Below are positions 17,993 to 25,646 of a stretch of DNA of 64,000 nucleotides, one piece after another. Under the pieces are notes generated by a model. That model saw only the letters and a program-made list of their open reading frames with translations, had not been told where the DNA came from and did no database searches. Origin of the DNA: Paenibacillus sp. FSL H8-0332. GTDB lineage: Bacteria > Bacillota > Bacilli > Paenibacillales > Paenibacillaceae. A program made the position numbers and the translations under genes. Where the stretch lies: the NCBI RefSeq assembly GCF_037963835.1, contig NZ_CP150145.1, positions 7,479,335 through 7,543,334 on the forward strand, given 5' to 3'. Positions within the stretch are counted from its first letter, which is position 1. Each line of letters begins with the position of its first letter.

Positions 17993-19264
17993 TTATTGCG
18001 GCAGCTCTATAAAATCATCTCTGAACCGCTCGTAATCGGCGGCCCGGCATTCCAGCTTCAGGCGTGTGCCCTGCTCTTCGTAGCTCACGGACTGCACATC
18101 GGCATGTTCATTGAAGTAGGAGACAATGCTGCCCCGGTCGAACGGGACTAGAATCTCACACTGTACATAGTCGGTGAAGATGCAGCTGCGGATCAGAGTG
18201 ACCAGCTCGGCGATCCCGCGGTTTTTCTTAGCAGACAGGGTTACAGAGTTCCCCTCCACCTGCGGGTAAGGCTCCTCCCTCAGATCGGCCTTGTTGTAGG
18301 CGTACAGGGTAGGAATTCCGTCAGCGCCCAGCGCCTTCAGGGTCTCGAACGTTACAGCCATATGCTGCTCATGCTGCGGATCGGCAATATCGACGACATG
18401 AATCAGCAAATCCGCTTCTGTTACCTCCTCCAGGGTCGAGCGGAACGCCTTTACCAGATGATGGGGCAGCTGGCTGACAAATCCTACGGTGTCGGTTAGC
18501 AGGAAGGTCTTGTGATCGGGCAGCGCAATGCTGCGCACCGAGGTCTCAAGCGTCGCGAACAGCATATCCTTGGCGAGCACGCCTTTGCCCGAACCGGGAT
18601 GATAGGTCTCGACCAGGGTGTTCATTAAGCTGGACTTGCCGGTGTTGGTGTAGCCGACCAGACAGACCACAGGCACCTCGTTCTTATGCCGCTGCTTACG
18701 CTGGATCTGGCGCCGGGCGACCTGCGTCTGCAGCTCTAACTGCAATACGGAGATCCGCTCTTCAATCCGTCTGCGGTCCAGCTCCAGCTTGGTTTCCCCG
18801 GCCCCTCTATTCTTCAGACCGGCCCCGCCGCCCTGTCTGCCGAGAGACTCACGCAGGCCGCTCAGGCGGGGAAGCATATATTGCAGCTGTGCGACCTCTA
18901 CCTGAAGCTGGGCTTCCTTGGTCTTCGCCCGCGAGGCGAAGATATTCAGAATCAGGATGGTCCGGTCAATGACCTGGCGGTCCAGTGATGACTCCAGATT
19001 GCGGATCTGGGAGGGTGACAGCTCATCATTGAAAATAACGATCGGTGCTTCGTGCTGGTCCATCAGCAGTGCCAGCTCCTGGATTTTGCCGGTCCCGATG
19101 TAATGCGACGGGTTCACCCGGCTGGATTTCTGGCTAAGCTCAGCCACGACCTCAATCTCGCAGGCGGCTGCCAGATTGCGCAGCTCCTCCATCGAATAAG
19201 CGAAGTTCGTGTCGTTCTGCAGCTGCATGCCGACGATAACGGCTTTCTGTTGTACGGGTTCCAT
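17993..19264 (-). CDS. hflX: GTPase HflX
   Basis: Ribosome-binding GTPase; HflX splits stalled ribosomes after heat or antibiotic stress, and HflXr relatives give macrolide/lincosamide resistance. I start at ATG 19264 (MEPVQQKAV) because GGAGG lies upstream; the in-frame ATG at 19282 overlaps that site and has none of its own. About 423 residues: an N-terminal HflX domain with the helical linker GGGAGLKNRGAGETKLELDR, then the G domain with GYTNTGKSS (P-loop), DTVGF (G3) and NKAD (G4), and a C-terminal tail. The GTPase motifs are intact. A long leader with a promoter, short ORF and terminator precedes it. Confidence 0.95.
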   Translation of the reverse strand: MEPVQQKAVIVGMQLQNDTNFAYSMEELRNLAAACEIEVVAELSQKSSRVNPSHYIGTGKIQELALLMDQHEAPIVIFNDELSPSQIRNLESSLDRQVIDRTILILNIFASRAKTKEAQLQVEVAQLQYMLPRLSGLRESLGRQGGGAGLKNRGAGETKLELDRRRIEERISVLQLELQTQVARRQIQRKQRHKNEVPVVCLVGYTNTGKSSLMNTLVETYHPGSGKGVLAKDMLFATLETSVRSIALPDHKTFLLTDTVGFVSQLPHHLVKAFRSTLEEVTEADLLIHVVDIADPQHEQHMAVTFETLKALGADGIPTLYAYNKADLREEPYPQVEGNSVTLSAKKNRGIAELVTLIRSCIFTDYVQCEILVPFDRGSIVSYFNEHADVQSVSYEEQGTRLKLECRAADYERFRDDFIELPQ

Positions 19265-19299
19265 ATATAGATCAACCTCCATAGTGTAATTTGGGCATC

Positions 19300-19327
19300 A
19301 AAAAAGCACAGGCAGTCTGCCTGTGCT
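19300..19327 (-). terminator. Leader terminator in front of hflX
   Basis: Perfect 11-base arms AGCACAGGCAG/CTGCCTGTGCT followed by TTTTTT on the minus strand. It ends 35 bases before the hflX start. No complete minus-strand gene ends just upstream, so it is best read as an attenuator of the leader transcript. Confidence 0.85.
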
Positions 19328-19656
19328 AACAGTAGGTGGAGGAACAACAGAATAAAGTCTGGTATAGCCCGCTGTGCGGGAGCAGCTATACGGCCATGCT
19401 TGCCATAGACACCATGAAGGTTCAAGCGGCAGGGGCGAAGGGCTCCGGCAACTTAAAAAGATATAGAGCTAATCCTCCCGGCAAACGCAGAGATCCTGGC
19501 GGAGCGGATACAGGCCCTAGTGGGCATAGTGTACTGGTTCCGGGTATCAGCGTACAGGTTGCGGATTAACAGGTGTATGCTATGGGTTACGTGTTATGGA
19601 CAGACTTATCCTGAGTCCTCTGCACAAGGCAGAGCTTTCGCGCTATGGGAAAATAA

Positions 19657-19695
19657 TTAGCCGCGCAAAGTGCGAATCCGGATATAGTCTATCAC
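19657..19695 (-). CDS. Leader peptide of hflX (12 codons)
   Basis: GTG-initiated ORF encoding (V/M)IDYIRIRTLRG and a TAA stop. GGAGGG lies at 19707-19702, six bases before the GTG. Codons 6-8 are Arg-Ile-Arg, the +X+ motif at which macrolide-bound ribosomes arrest; ErmDL carries Arg-Leu-Arg at the same codons. It starts about 26 nt into the predicted transcript. Coding status rests on the ribosome binding site, position and motif; such a short ORF could arise by chance. Confidence 0.6.
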   Translation of the reverse strand: MIDYIRIRTLRG

Positions 19696-19727
19696 ACGCA
19701 ACCCTCCGTTCTAAAAAAGTTACATTG

Positions 19728-19756
19728 ATTTTAGCACAGTCCTTGTCATCTGGCAA
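19728..19756 (-). promoter_or_regulatory. Promoter of the hflX leader
   Basis: On the minus strand TTGCCA (19756-19751), a 17-bp spacer, then TAAAAT (19733-19728): a near-consensus SigA promoter. The predicted start is near 19721, just before the leader-peptide ribosome binding site. Confidence 0.75.
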
Positions 19757-19819
19757 CAATCTCCAGGGGCGGGAGCGTCAGTGGATTGACAACTGCCATG
19801 GTCTGAAAGCCGACCAGAA

Positions 19820-19845
19820 ACTTCCAATTCCCTCTGCATATCCTA
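19820..19845 (+). promoter_or_regulatory. Candidate sigma-K promoter for the gene at 19877
   Basis: CATATCCTA (19837-19845) fits the sigma-K -10 pattern CATA-nnn-TA, and AC at 19820-19821 lies 15 bases before it. The usual gap is 16-17 bases. This suits a late mother-cell gene, as expected for a spore-surface protein. Confidence 0.35.
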
Positions 19846-19876
19846 TTGAACACAGCTCTAACGGAGGGTGATAACT

Positions 19877-20671
19877 ATGCCTATACTGACAACCAATATG
19901 TTAACAAAGAACCTTACCCCGGGAGCAGGACTCATCAGTCAGGCAGTAGTGAAGGTAGTGAACAACGGGATAGCTCAGGGAACGGTCTATTTGACCGGTT
20001 ACAACAATGATGTAAGTCCCTCAACGCTGTTCGCACAGGAGTTGTTTGAGTCGAACTATCGGGAAGTTGTGACCAAAACGTATAATATTACGCATAATTT
20101 TTTCCAATTCAATATTTCCTACTCCCAGGATCAGATCCGGGTCCGCATCTATCTGGTGGACAGCGGCGGAGTCTGGATTCCCGTTCCCCTGCAGCCCATG
20201 GCGCTTAGCCGGATTACCTCAGAGTTTCGTAACAATATCCCCGTAACGAGCAGCGACACCGCAGCCATCAGCTTCCGCAGAAGCACCACGATCGCCGTTC
20301 CTGAAGCAGTGGCCGCCGAGATCGTTCCAGACGGGCTGGAGATTCTGGCCTCTACCCCTATCCGCTATAAGGTGGTAGCCGGGGGGACGGTTAATGGAAC
20401 TTTTGTGAATTACCCTACGCCTACTACGTCTATCCCCGTCACTGAAACAGCGCTGTTGGTGAATTATACCTGTACAACGGTCACAGGCGGACGGATGCTC
20501 ACTCAAGGCATCGGCTCCGGCATATCCGGAGCGTACCAGAATGTAGCGGTGAATCTGCTGAATCAGCGGCTCGCCTACGATCTTCAGCAAGTACCGGTCA
20601 CGCTGGTGGTCAGCTCGCTTGCCGGAGAGGACAATGTGGCGGCTACCTTCCGAATGTCAGAGCAATGGTGA
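19877..20671 (+). CDS. Hypothetical beta-rich protein, probably spore-surface associated
   Basis: 264 residues from ATG 19877, chosen because GGAGGG at 19863-19868 is eight bases upstream; GTG 19868 overlaps that site. No signal peptide or membrane helix. The first 110 residues (AVVKVVNNGIAQGTVYLTGY, later IRVRIYLVDSGGVW) have the same layout as the N-terminal domain of the collagen-like protein at 2781, but no collagen repeat follows. The C-terminal half is Thr/Val-rich and beta-like. A sigma-K-type promoter candidate precedes it. Function unknown; a coat or exosporium component is the best guess. Confidence 0.7.
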   Translation: MPILTTNMLTKNLTPGAGLISQAVVKVVNNGIAQGTVYLTGYNNDVSPSTLFAQELFESNYREVVTKTYNITHNFFQFNISYSQDQIRVRIYLVDSGGVWIPVPLQPMALSRITSEFRNNIPVTSSDTAAISFRRSTTIAVPEAVAAEIVPDGLEILASTPIRYKVVAGGTVNGTFVNYPTPTTSIPVTETALLVNYTCTTVTGGRMLTQGIGSGISGAYQNVAVNLLNQRLAYDLQQVPVTLVVSSLAGEDNVAATFRMSEQW

Positions 20672-20785
20672 AGACCGAAGGGTGAAGGATCAGTACTGCT
20701 GCGTTGGGTGGCCGGTAACAGACCAATGACAGACCTGTAGCATATAAAAGATAGCCGAAGCAGGGGGGATATCCGCAGCGGCGGG

Positions 20786-23700
20786 TTATCCCACCCATTC
20801 CCGGCGCAGCGTGAACAGATCCTTCAGCGCGTCCGTGGACAGCTCGGTGATCCAGCCCTCGGAGCCGGAGATGACGTCGTCGCTGAGCTGCTGCTTGCTC
20901 TCCAGCATCTCGTCAATCTTCTCCTCCAGCGTGCCGAGCGAGATGAACTTATGCACCTGTACATCCCGGGTCTGGCCCATGCGGTAGGCACGGTCAGTGG
21001 CCTGATTCTCCACCGCCGGATTCCACCAGCGGTCGAAATGGAACACATGGTTGGCGGCCGTCAGGTTGAGGCCGACCCCGCCCGCTTTGAGCGAGAGGAT
21101 GAATACATTTGGCTGATCGGACGGCTGTGCTCCGGCGGCTGCATCTGCAGCGGCTTCGCCCGCGGGCAGTGCGGGAGCCTGGAACCGCTCAATCATACGG
21201 TCACGCGTGTTCTTCGGCGTGCTGCCGTTCAGGTACAGCACAGGTTCCTGAAGCTCCTGCTGAAGTACGGCCTGGAGCATTTTACCCATGCCTACATACT
21301 GGGTGAAGATTAGGCAGCGCTCGTTCTCCTCGCGCAGCTCGCGGACCATCGCCAGCAGCCGTTCCAGCTTAGCAGAGCGCTCGATCAAGGAGATGGTGTC
21401 CAGAGCGCTACCCGCTTCCGGCTCAGGCAGTGCCTCCTTGGTCAGCAGCATCGGATGGTCGCAGAGCTGCTTCAGGCTGGTCAAGGCGGCCAGAATGGCT
21501 CCCTTCCGTTCGATGCCCTCCAGCTTCTGCATCCGTTCAAGCAGGCTGTTCACGTTCTGGTCGTAGAGTGCTGCCTGCTCGGCCGTCAGGTTGATGTAGG
21601 TCTTCATCTCATTTTTATCCGGGAGATCAAGCTGAATGGCCGGGTCCTTCTTCTTGCGGCGCAGCATGAACGGCTTGACCAGCCGCTGCAAATCTGCGGT
21701 CCGCTCGGCATTGCGTTCCTTCTCAATGGCATTTGCGAACCGGTCCTGGAACCCCTTCGGGCTGCCCAGATAACCTGGCGTAATGAAATCGTAGATCGAC
21801 CACAGCTCGGACAGCCTGTTCTCAATCGGCGTTCCGGTCAGGGCGATCCGGTGCAGGGCCGGGAAGCTGCGCACAGCAGCGGACTGCTTCGTTCCGGCGT
21901 TCTTGATATTCTGTGCCTCATCCAGGCATACGGTTGCCCAGGTGAACTGCTTCAGCAGCTCCTGGTCCAGTGAAGCAGTAGCGTAAGAGGTAAGCACGAC
22001 ATCCGCCTGCGAGGCCGCGCCGTAGAAATATCCGGCATCCAGCCGCCGGCTTCCATAATGCAGCATCACGTTCAGGGAAGGCGCGAAGCGCTGTAGTTCC
22101 TTCTGCCAGTTGCCCAGCACCGAGGTCGGGCAGATGATCAGCGAAGGCCAGCCTGCCGGTTCGGTCTGCCGCCGGGCCACGGGTGCGCCGGAAGCAGCCG
22201 CTTCCTCTTCCTGCTCCTTCAAATGGAGCAGGTAGGCGATCAGCTGCACCGTCTTGCCAAGCCCCATGTCATCGGCCAGGCAAGCGCCCAGCCCGAAGCG
22301 GCGGAGGAACACCAGCCAGGCGAAGCCCTCATGCTGGTAGCTTCGAAGCTCAGCGTGCAGAGCGGCCGGCACCTCCGGCTGCGGCCACTGGCTGCGCTGC
22401 CCCAGCTGGCCGATCAGCTTCACGAGATGGGCGTTCAGCTCGACCTCCAGCTGGACGCGGACCGCTTCTTCCTCGGCCCGCTGCGCTTCTGCTTCCTCTG
22501 AATCGCCGTCTGCACCGCTGCTTAGCAGGTGCAGCTGCAGCACATCCTGGAAGGACAAGCCGCGCGACTTGTCCATTCCGGCCATGGCCCGCTGAATCTG
22601 CGCCAGCAGCGCAGGGTCCAGCGGAATCCACTTGCCGCGGAACTGGACTAGGCGTTCTCCGCGGGCGACAAGGTCCGCGAACTCTGCCTCGGACAGGTCG
22701 GCGTCGCCGATGGAGATGCGCCAGTCGAAATCGACGAGCGCATCGAGGCCGAACAGCGACTGCCCGCGGCTGCCCTCAGCCGTGCCGGAGCTGATCTTCG
22801 CGCGCAGGCGCGGCTTCCTGCGGCTGGCGGCTTCCCACCACGCCGGCAGCAGCACCTGCCAGCCGGCCTCCAGCAGGAGCCGGCTGTCGGCCGTGAGGAA
22901 CCGCCACGCGACCTCGTCGCTCAGCGGCTCTGCCAGCACATCGGCGCCGCGCCCGATGTGCTCCGGAAGGCTGTCACGCAGCCGTGACAGCCACCCGCCC
23001 GCGCGCTCGTGGACATGCTCTGTCCACGCTGCGGGCCAAGTGCCATGCGGCTCGCCGTCCCCGGTGAGCCGCAGCGGCACAAGCGCGGATTCGTCGCGCT
23101 TGTCCTGGAGGAGCAGCTGGAGCCGCCAGTGCGGCAGCTCATCGTCAGGCTCAAGCAGCTGCAGCACCGGCCGGAACGGCGCGGTGTCTGCCTTCCAGCC
23201 GATGGACATCAGCCAGCTGTCTTCGTCCATGCCGGCTGCGCTTCTCCCGCCTGCGCTGAACAGCAGCGGGAATTCACTGCGCAGATCACCGGCCTGCGCC
23301 TCGGTGCTGTAATGCCGCTGGAAGACCGCCGCCGAGAAGGCGGCCTGCAGCCCTTCGGCGAACCCGCTGCGCTCCTGAAGACGATGCAGCGCGGCGGCAT
23401 CGTCCCAGTCGGCCTCGGCGGCTTCCGCCAGTGCTTGCTCTGCCCAGACCCAGCGGAGCTGGCCTTCACGGTAGGCTGCGAAGCTCGGGGCATACTGCCG
23501 GGCCTCCAGCACTCCGGCCAGCAGCGGGGCCAGCCGGGTTAACAGCTGGGCATCGCCCTGCCAGCTCCAGCCGACATGCTGAAGCAGCCGCAGGTCGGCA
23601 AAGAAGGGCAGGACCTGCTCGGCAGGCAGCACCACCAGCTCGACCTCATCGGCCTTCGAGGTGCTAAGCTCCGTGCCGTAGAAGGATTCCTCATGCCAGG

Positions 23701-23827
23701 CGAACAGCTTCTGCTTGAGCTGGACACCGGGCATATAATCATCCCGGTCATCCACGCCGTAGATCAGCGCATCGCCATACTGGGTGAGGGCGAGCTGAAC
23801 GGTAATATTGCGCATCTTTATATTCAT
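20786..23827 (-). CDS. SNF2-family helicase-like ATPase
   Basis: 1013 residues. ATP-driven DNA translocase or remodelling motor of the bacterial SNF2/Rad54-like group. The N-terminal half (about 500 residues) is the helicase-associated domain of this group. Walker A DDMGLGKT is near residue 520, DEAQ box DEAQNIKN near 637, then SLKAGGVGLNLTAAN and the arginine-finger region ATDRAYRMGQ. The start overlaps the stop of the SWIM-domain gene as ATGA, so the two are translated together. SWIM-SNF2 pairs are common in Firmicutes; their role is not firmly known. Some codon runs in the middle are very GC-rich (near 22700-23000). Confidence 0.92.
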   Translation of the reverse strand: MNIKMRNITVQLALTQYGDALIYGVDDRDDYMPGVQLKQKLFAWHEESFYGTELSTSKADEVELVVLPAEQVLPFFADLRLLQHVGWSWQGDAQLLTRLAPLLAGVLEARQYAPSFAAYREGQLRWVWAEQALAEAAEADWDDAAALHRLQERSGFAEGLQAAFSAAVFQRHYSTEAQAGDLRSEFPLLFSAGGRSAAGMDEDSWLMSIGWKADTAPFRPVLQLLEPDDELPHWRLQLLLQDKRDESALVPLRLTGDGEPHGTWPAAWTEHVHERAGGWLSRLRDSLPEHIGRGADVLAEPLSDEVAWRFLTADSRLLLEAGWQVLLPAWWEAASRRKPRLRAKISSGTAEGSRGQSLFGLDALVDFDWRISIGDADLSEAEFADLVARGERLVQFRGKWIPLDPALLAQIQRAMAGMDKSRGLSFQDVLQLHLLSSGADGDSEEAEAQRAEEEAVRVQLEVELNAHLVKLIGQLGQRSQWPQPEVPAALHAELRSYQHEGFAWLVFLRRFGLGACLADDMGLGKTVQLIAYLLHLKEQEEEAAASGAPVARRQTEPAGWPSLIICPTSVLGNWQKELQRFAPSLNVMLHYGSRRLDAGYFYGAASQADVVLTSYATASLDQELLKQFTWATVCLDEAQNIKNAGTKQSAAVRSFPALHRIALTGTPIENRLSELWSIYDFITPGYLGSPKGFQDRFANAIEKERNAERTADLQRLVKPFMLRRKKKDPAIQLDLPDKNEMKTYINLTAEQAALYDQNVNSLLERMQKLEGIERKGAILAALTSLKQLCDHPMLLTKEALPEPEAGSALDTISLIERSAKLERLLAMVRELREENERCLIFTQYVGMGKMLQAVLQQELQEPVLYLNGSTPKNTRDRMIERFQAPALPAGEAAADAAAGAQPSDQPNVFILSLKAGGVGLNLTAANHVFHFDRWWNPAVENQATDRAYRMGQTRDVQVHKFISLGTLEEKIDEMLESKQQLSDDVISGSEGWITELSTDALKDLFTLRREWVG

Positions 23828-25461
23828 GGAATCAGTTTTCCTTTCCGCAGCTCCTCCTGAAGGGCGCGCAGGCGGCTATGCCTGTCTGTGAAGCCGTCCA
23901 GGAACACTTCCCAGCGTGCTTCGCGTTTCAGTTTTTTGTACAGCTTGGCGAGCCGCTTCAGCAGCTTCACGGCCGCTTTGTAGCTGTGCCGGTTCTTGTC
24001 CAGCACGAAACGCTCCACTGCCTGATGGTAGAACGGCAGGAGCAGCTCCGGTGCATTCTTCTCGATCGGCTGCAGGTCGCTCACCCGGAAGTCGGAAGGC
24101 TGATGGCCGGAGGAGATCTGCATATCCATCCATTCCTGCCATTTTCCGTAGGCGAGCAGCTGGACTTCATAGATCTCGCGTGACAGCGGCAGCATTCCCG
24201 ACAGCGTATCCCACATCAGCGGCTCTTCTTCGGGCAGGTGACGCACAGCCTCATCCCAGTAGCCCGCATAATCCAGCAGATTGTACATTCGGCTGTTCAG
24301 CAGCGAGCCGAGCGCGGCCAGCCACAGGGTCAGACGTCTCCACTGACCGGCTTCGGCCAGCGGAGGCAGGAAGCTCATCAGCTCCTCCGGGTGCAGCCCG
24401 GGCCGTTCGGACGCTGTGTTCAGCTTCTCAATTGCGGCCGCATCCTCATGCAGCAGCGCATGCATCCGGCTCTCAGCCAGCAGCAGGGCATGGCGGGAGG
24501 AAGCGGCGCTTAGCTTTTCTCCGGCCTGTTGCAGCTCCTCCAGCTCCTTGGTGTACAGCTCCGGTCCGCTTAGATTCGGGGTAATCCAGTTGATCCATAG
24601 CAGGCTGTAACAAGCAGAGAAATAAGGCTGTTCTCTGGCACGGTCGCGCGTTTCGGTCAACATCTCGCTTCGCAGATAGGCAATCGTATCGTAGACTCTG
24701 GGCCACTCCTCAGGGGCTTCTGCCAGCGGCAGACCCCGCTTCATCATGTCTGTGATATGCTCTTGCAGCTCGGAAATCGCAATAGAGGTGTAGTAACCCA
24801 CGGAATAACCAAGGGACAAGGGGCTCGCCATGAGGGAAGTCCCGCCAGGCCGGAGGATACTCTCCAGCACACAGAGATGAGCGTGTAACTTGAACAGTTG
24901 GGCAGCAGCGGGAGGCAGCTTGGGCTGTGCCCCGGTGATGGCGGCGAGCGCCCGGTCAGCATACTGCGGGTTACGCACCGTATGGGCAAGCGGCTCCACC
25001 AGCAGCGCCATGTATTCACGCCACTGCTGCACCGTAGCCTCAGGAATCTGCGCAGCTAGCTTCTTCAATGATTCCCCGCGCCGTCCCGGAACAGCGGACA
25101 CCGCAGCGGAATGAAGCTTGGGCTGGTCGACCAGCGCCTTGGCGTTCGCGATGGAATGCACAGGCTTGTCCTGCTCCTCGGCGTATTCCATCAGCACAGC
25201 CGCCATATGCTTGCACATCCCGGATACAGGGCAGTCGCAATGGCTCTCCTGCAGATCGTCCAGGTCAATGGAGACCGCATAATCCTCCCGGCCTTCGACC
25301 AGCGCCATGATTCTGTGCGGCGTGACCACTCTGAAGGCCTGCACGCGCTGCTGCTTATAATATTGATATCCCCGTTTCAGGGTCAGATCATCGAAAGAAT
25401 GGGCGACCTCCGAGATGAGCTTATCCCACCCGGCAGCATCCATGATATAGTTTGACTGCAT
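23824..25461 (-). CDS. SWIM zinc-finger domain protein
   Basis: About 545 residues from ATG 25461, chosen for AGGAG ten bases upstream; a longer frame to 25506 lacks a site. The SWIM motif CDCPVSGMCKH (C-x-C ... C-x-H) lies near residues 85-95 and should bind zinc and contact nucleic acid or protein. The rest is helical and TPR-like. It is the upstream partner of the SNF2-family ATPase and overlaps it by four bases, so it probably serves as its DNA- or protein-binding subunit. Confidence 0.9.
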   Translation of the reverse strand: MQSNYIMDAAGWDKLISEVAHSFDDLTLKRGYQYYKQQRVQAFRVVTPHRIMALVEGREDYAVSIDLDDLQESHCDCPVSGMCKHMAAVLMEYAEEQDKPVHSIANAKALVDQPKLHSAAVSAVPGRRGESLKKLAAQIPEATVQQWREYMALLVEPLAHTVRNPQYADRALAAITGAQPKLPPAAAQLFKLHAHLCVLESILRPGGTSLMASPLSLGYSVGYYTSIAISELQEHITDMMKRGLPLAEAPEEWPRVYDTIAYLRSEMLTETRDRAREQPYFSACYSLLWINWITPNLSGPELYTKELEELQQAGEKLSAASSRHALLLAESRMHALLHEDAAAIEKLNTASERPGLHPEELMSFLPPLAEAGQWRRLTLWLAALGSLLNSRMYNLLDYAGYWDEAVRHLPEEEPLMWDTLSGMLPLSREIYEVQLLAYGKWQEWMDMQISSGHQPSDFRVSDLQPIEKNAPELLLPFYHQAVERFVLDKNRHSYKAAVKLLKRLAKLYKKLKREARWEVFLDGFTDRHSRLRALQEELRKGKLIP

Positions 25462-25646
25462 CGCTATCGTTCTCCTGTAGCAGAATGGGTGAATCCGTCG
25501 TTCCATTATATCATTATTGTATAGCGTATCCCGGAAAAGTCTGAAATCCTAACAGGTATGATATGCCCCATATTGAAATATTAGGGGAACATGCTAATCT
25601 GAAATCTAAACCTATGAGCAACCGCTGGAAGGATGAAGCTTAAGCA

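Larger units (their letters stand above)
19265..19727 (-). promoter_or_regulatory. Long structured 5' leader of hflX (candidate antibiotic-responsive attenuator)
   Basis: About 455 nt lie between the predicted transcription start (near 19721) and hflX. In order the leader holds a short ORF (19695-19657), a hairpin CTCTGC/GCAGAG (about 19634-19617), another hairpin with GTATAG/CTATAC and CCCGC/GCGGG arms (about 19392-19363), and a terminator (19327-19300). The 5' arm of the terminator, GCACAGGCAG, can also pair with CTGCCTTGTGC in the first hairpin with one bulged base, which would give an antiterminator. This parallels uORF-controlled attenuation known for hflXr in Listeria. The pairing was found by eye. 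Confidence 0.6.

Noticed and set aside
19336..19871. Plus-strand ORFs of 77 and 91 codons
   Set aside because: They lie opposite the hflX leader, lack ribosome binding sites, and the second runs into the ribosome binding site of the gene at 19877.
22183..23667. Several long plus-strand ORFs
   Set aside because: All lie within the SNF2 gene in very GC-rich DNA where stops are rare; none has domain-like sequence.
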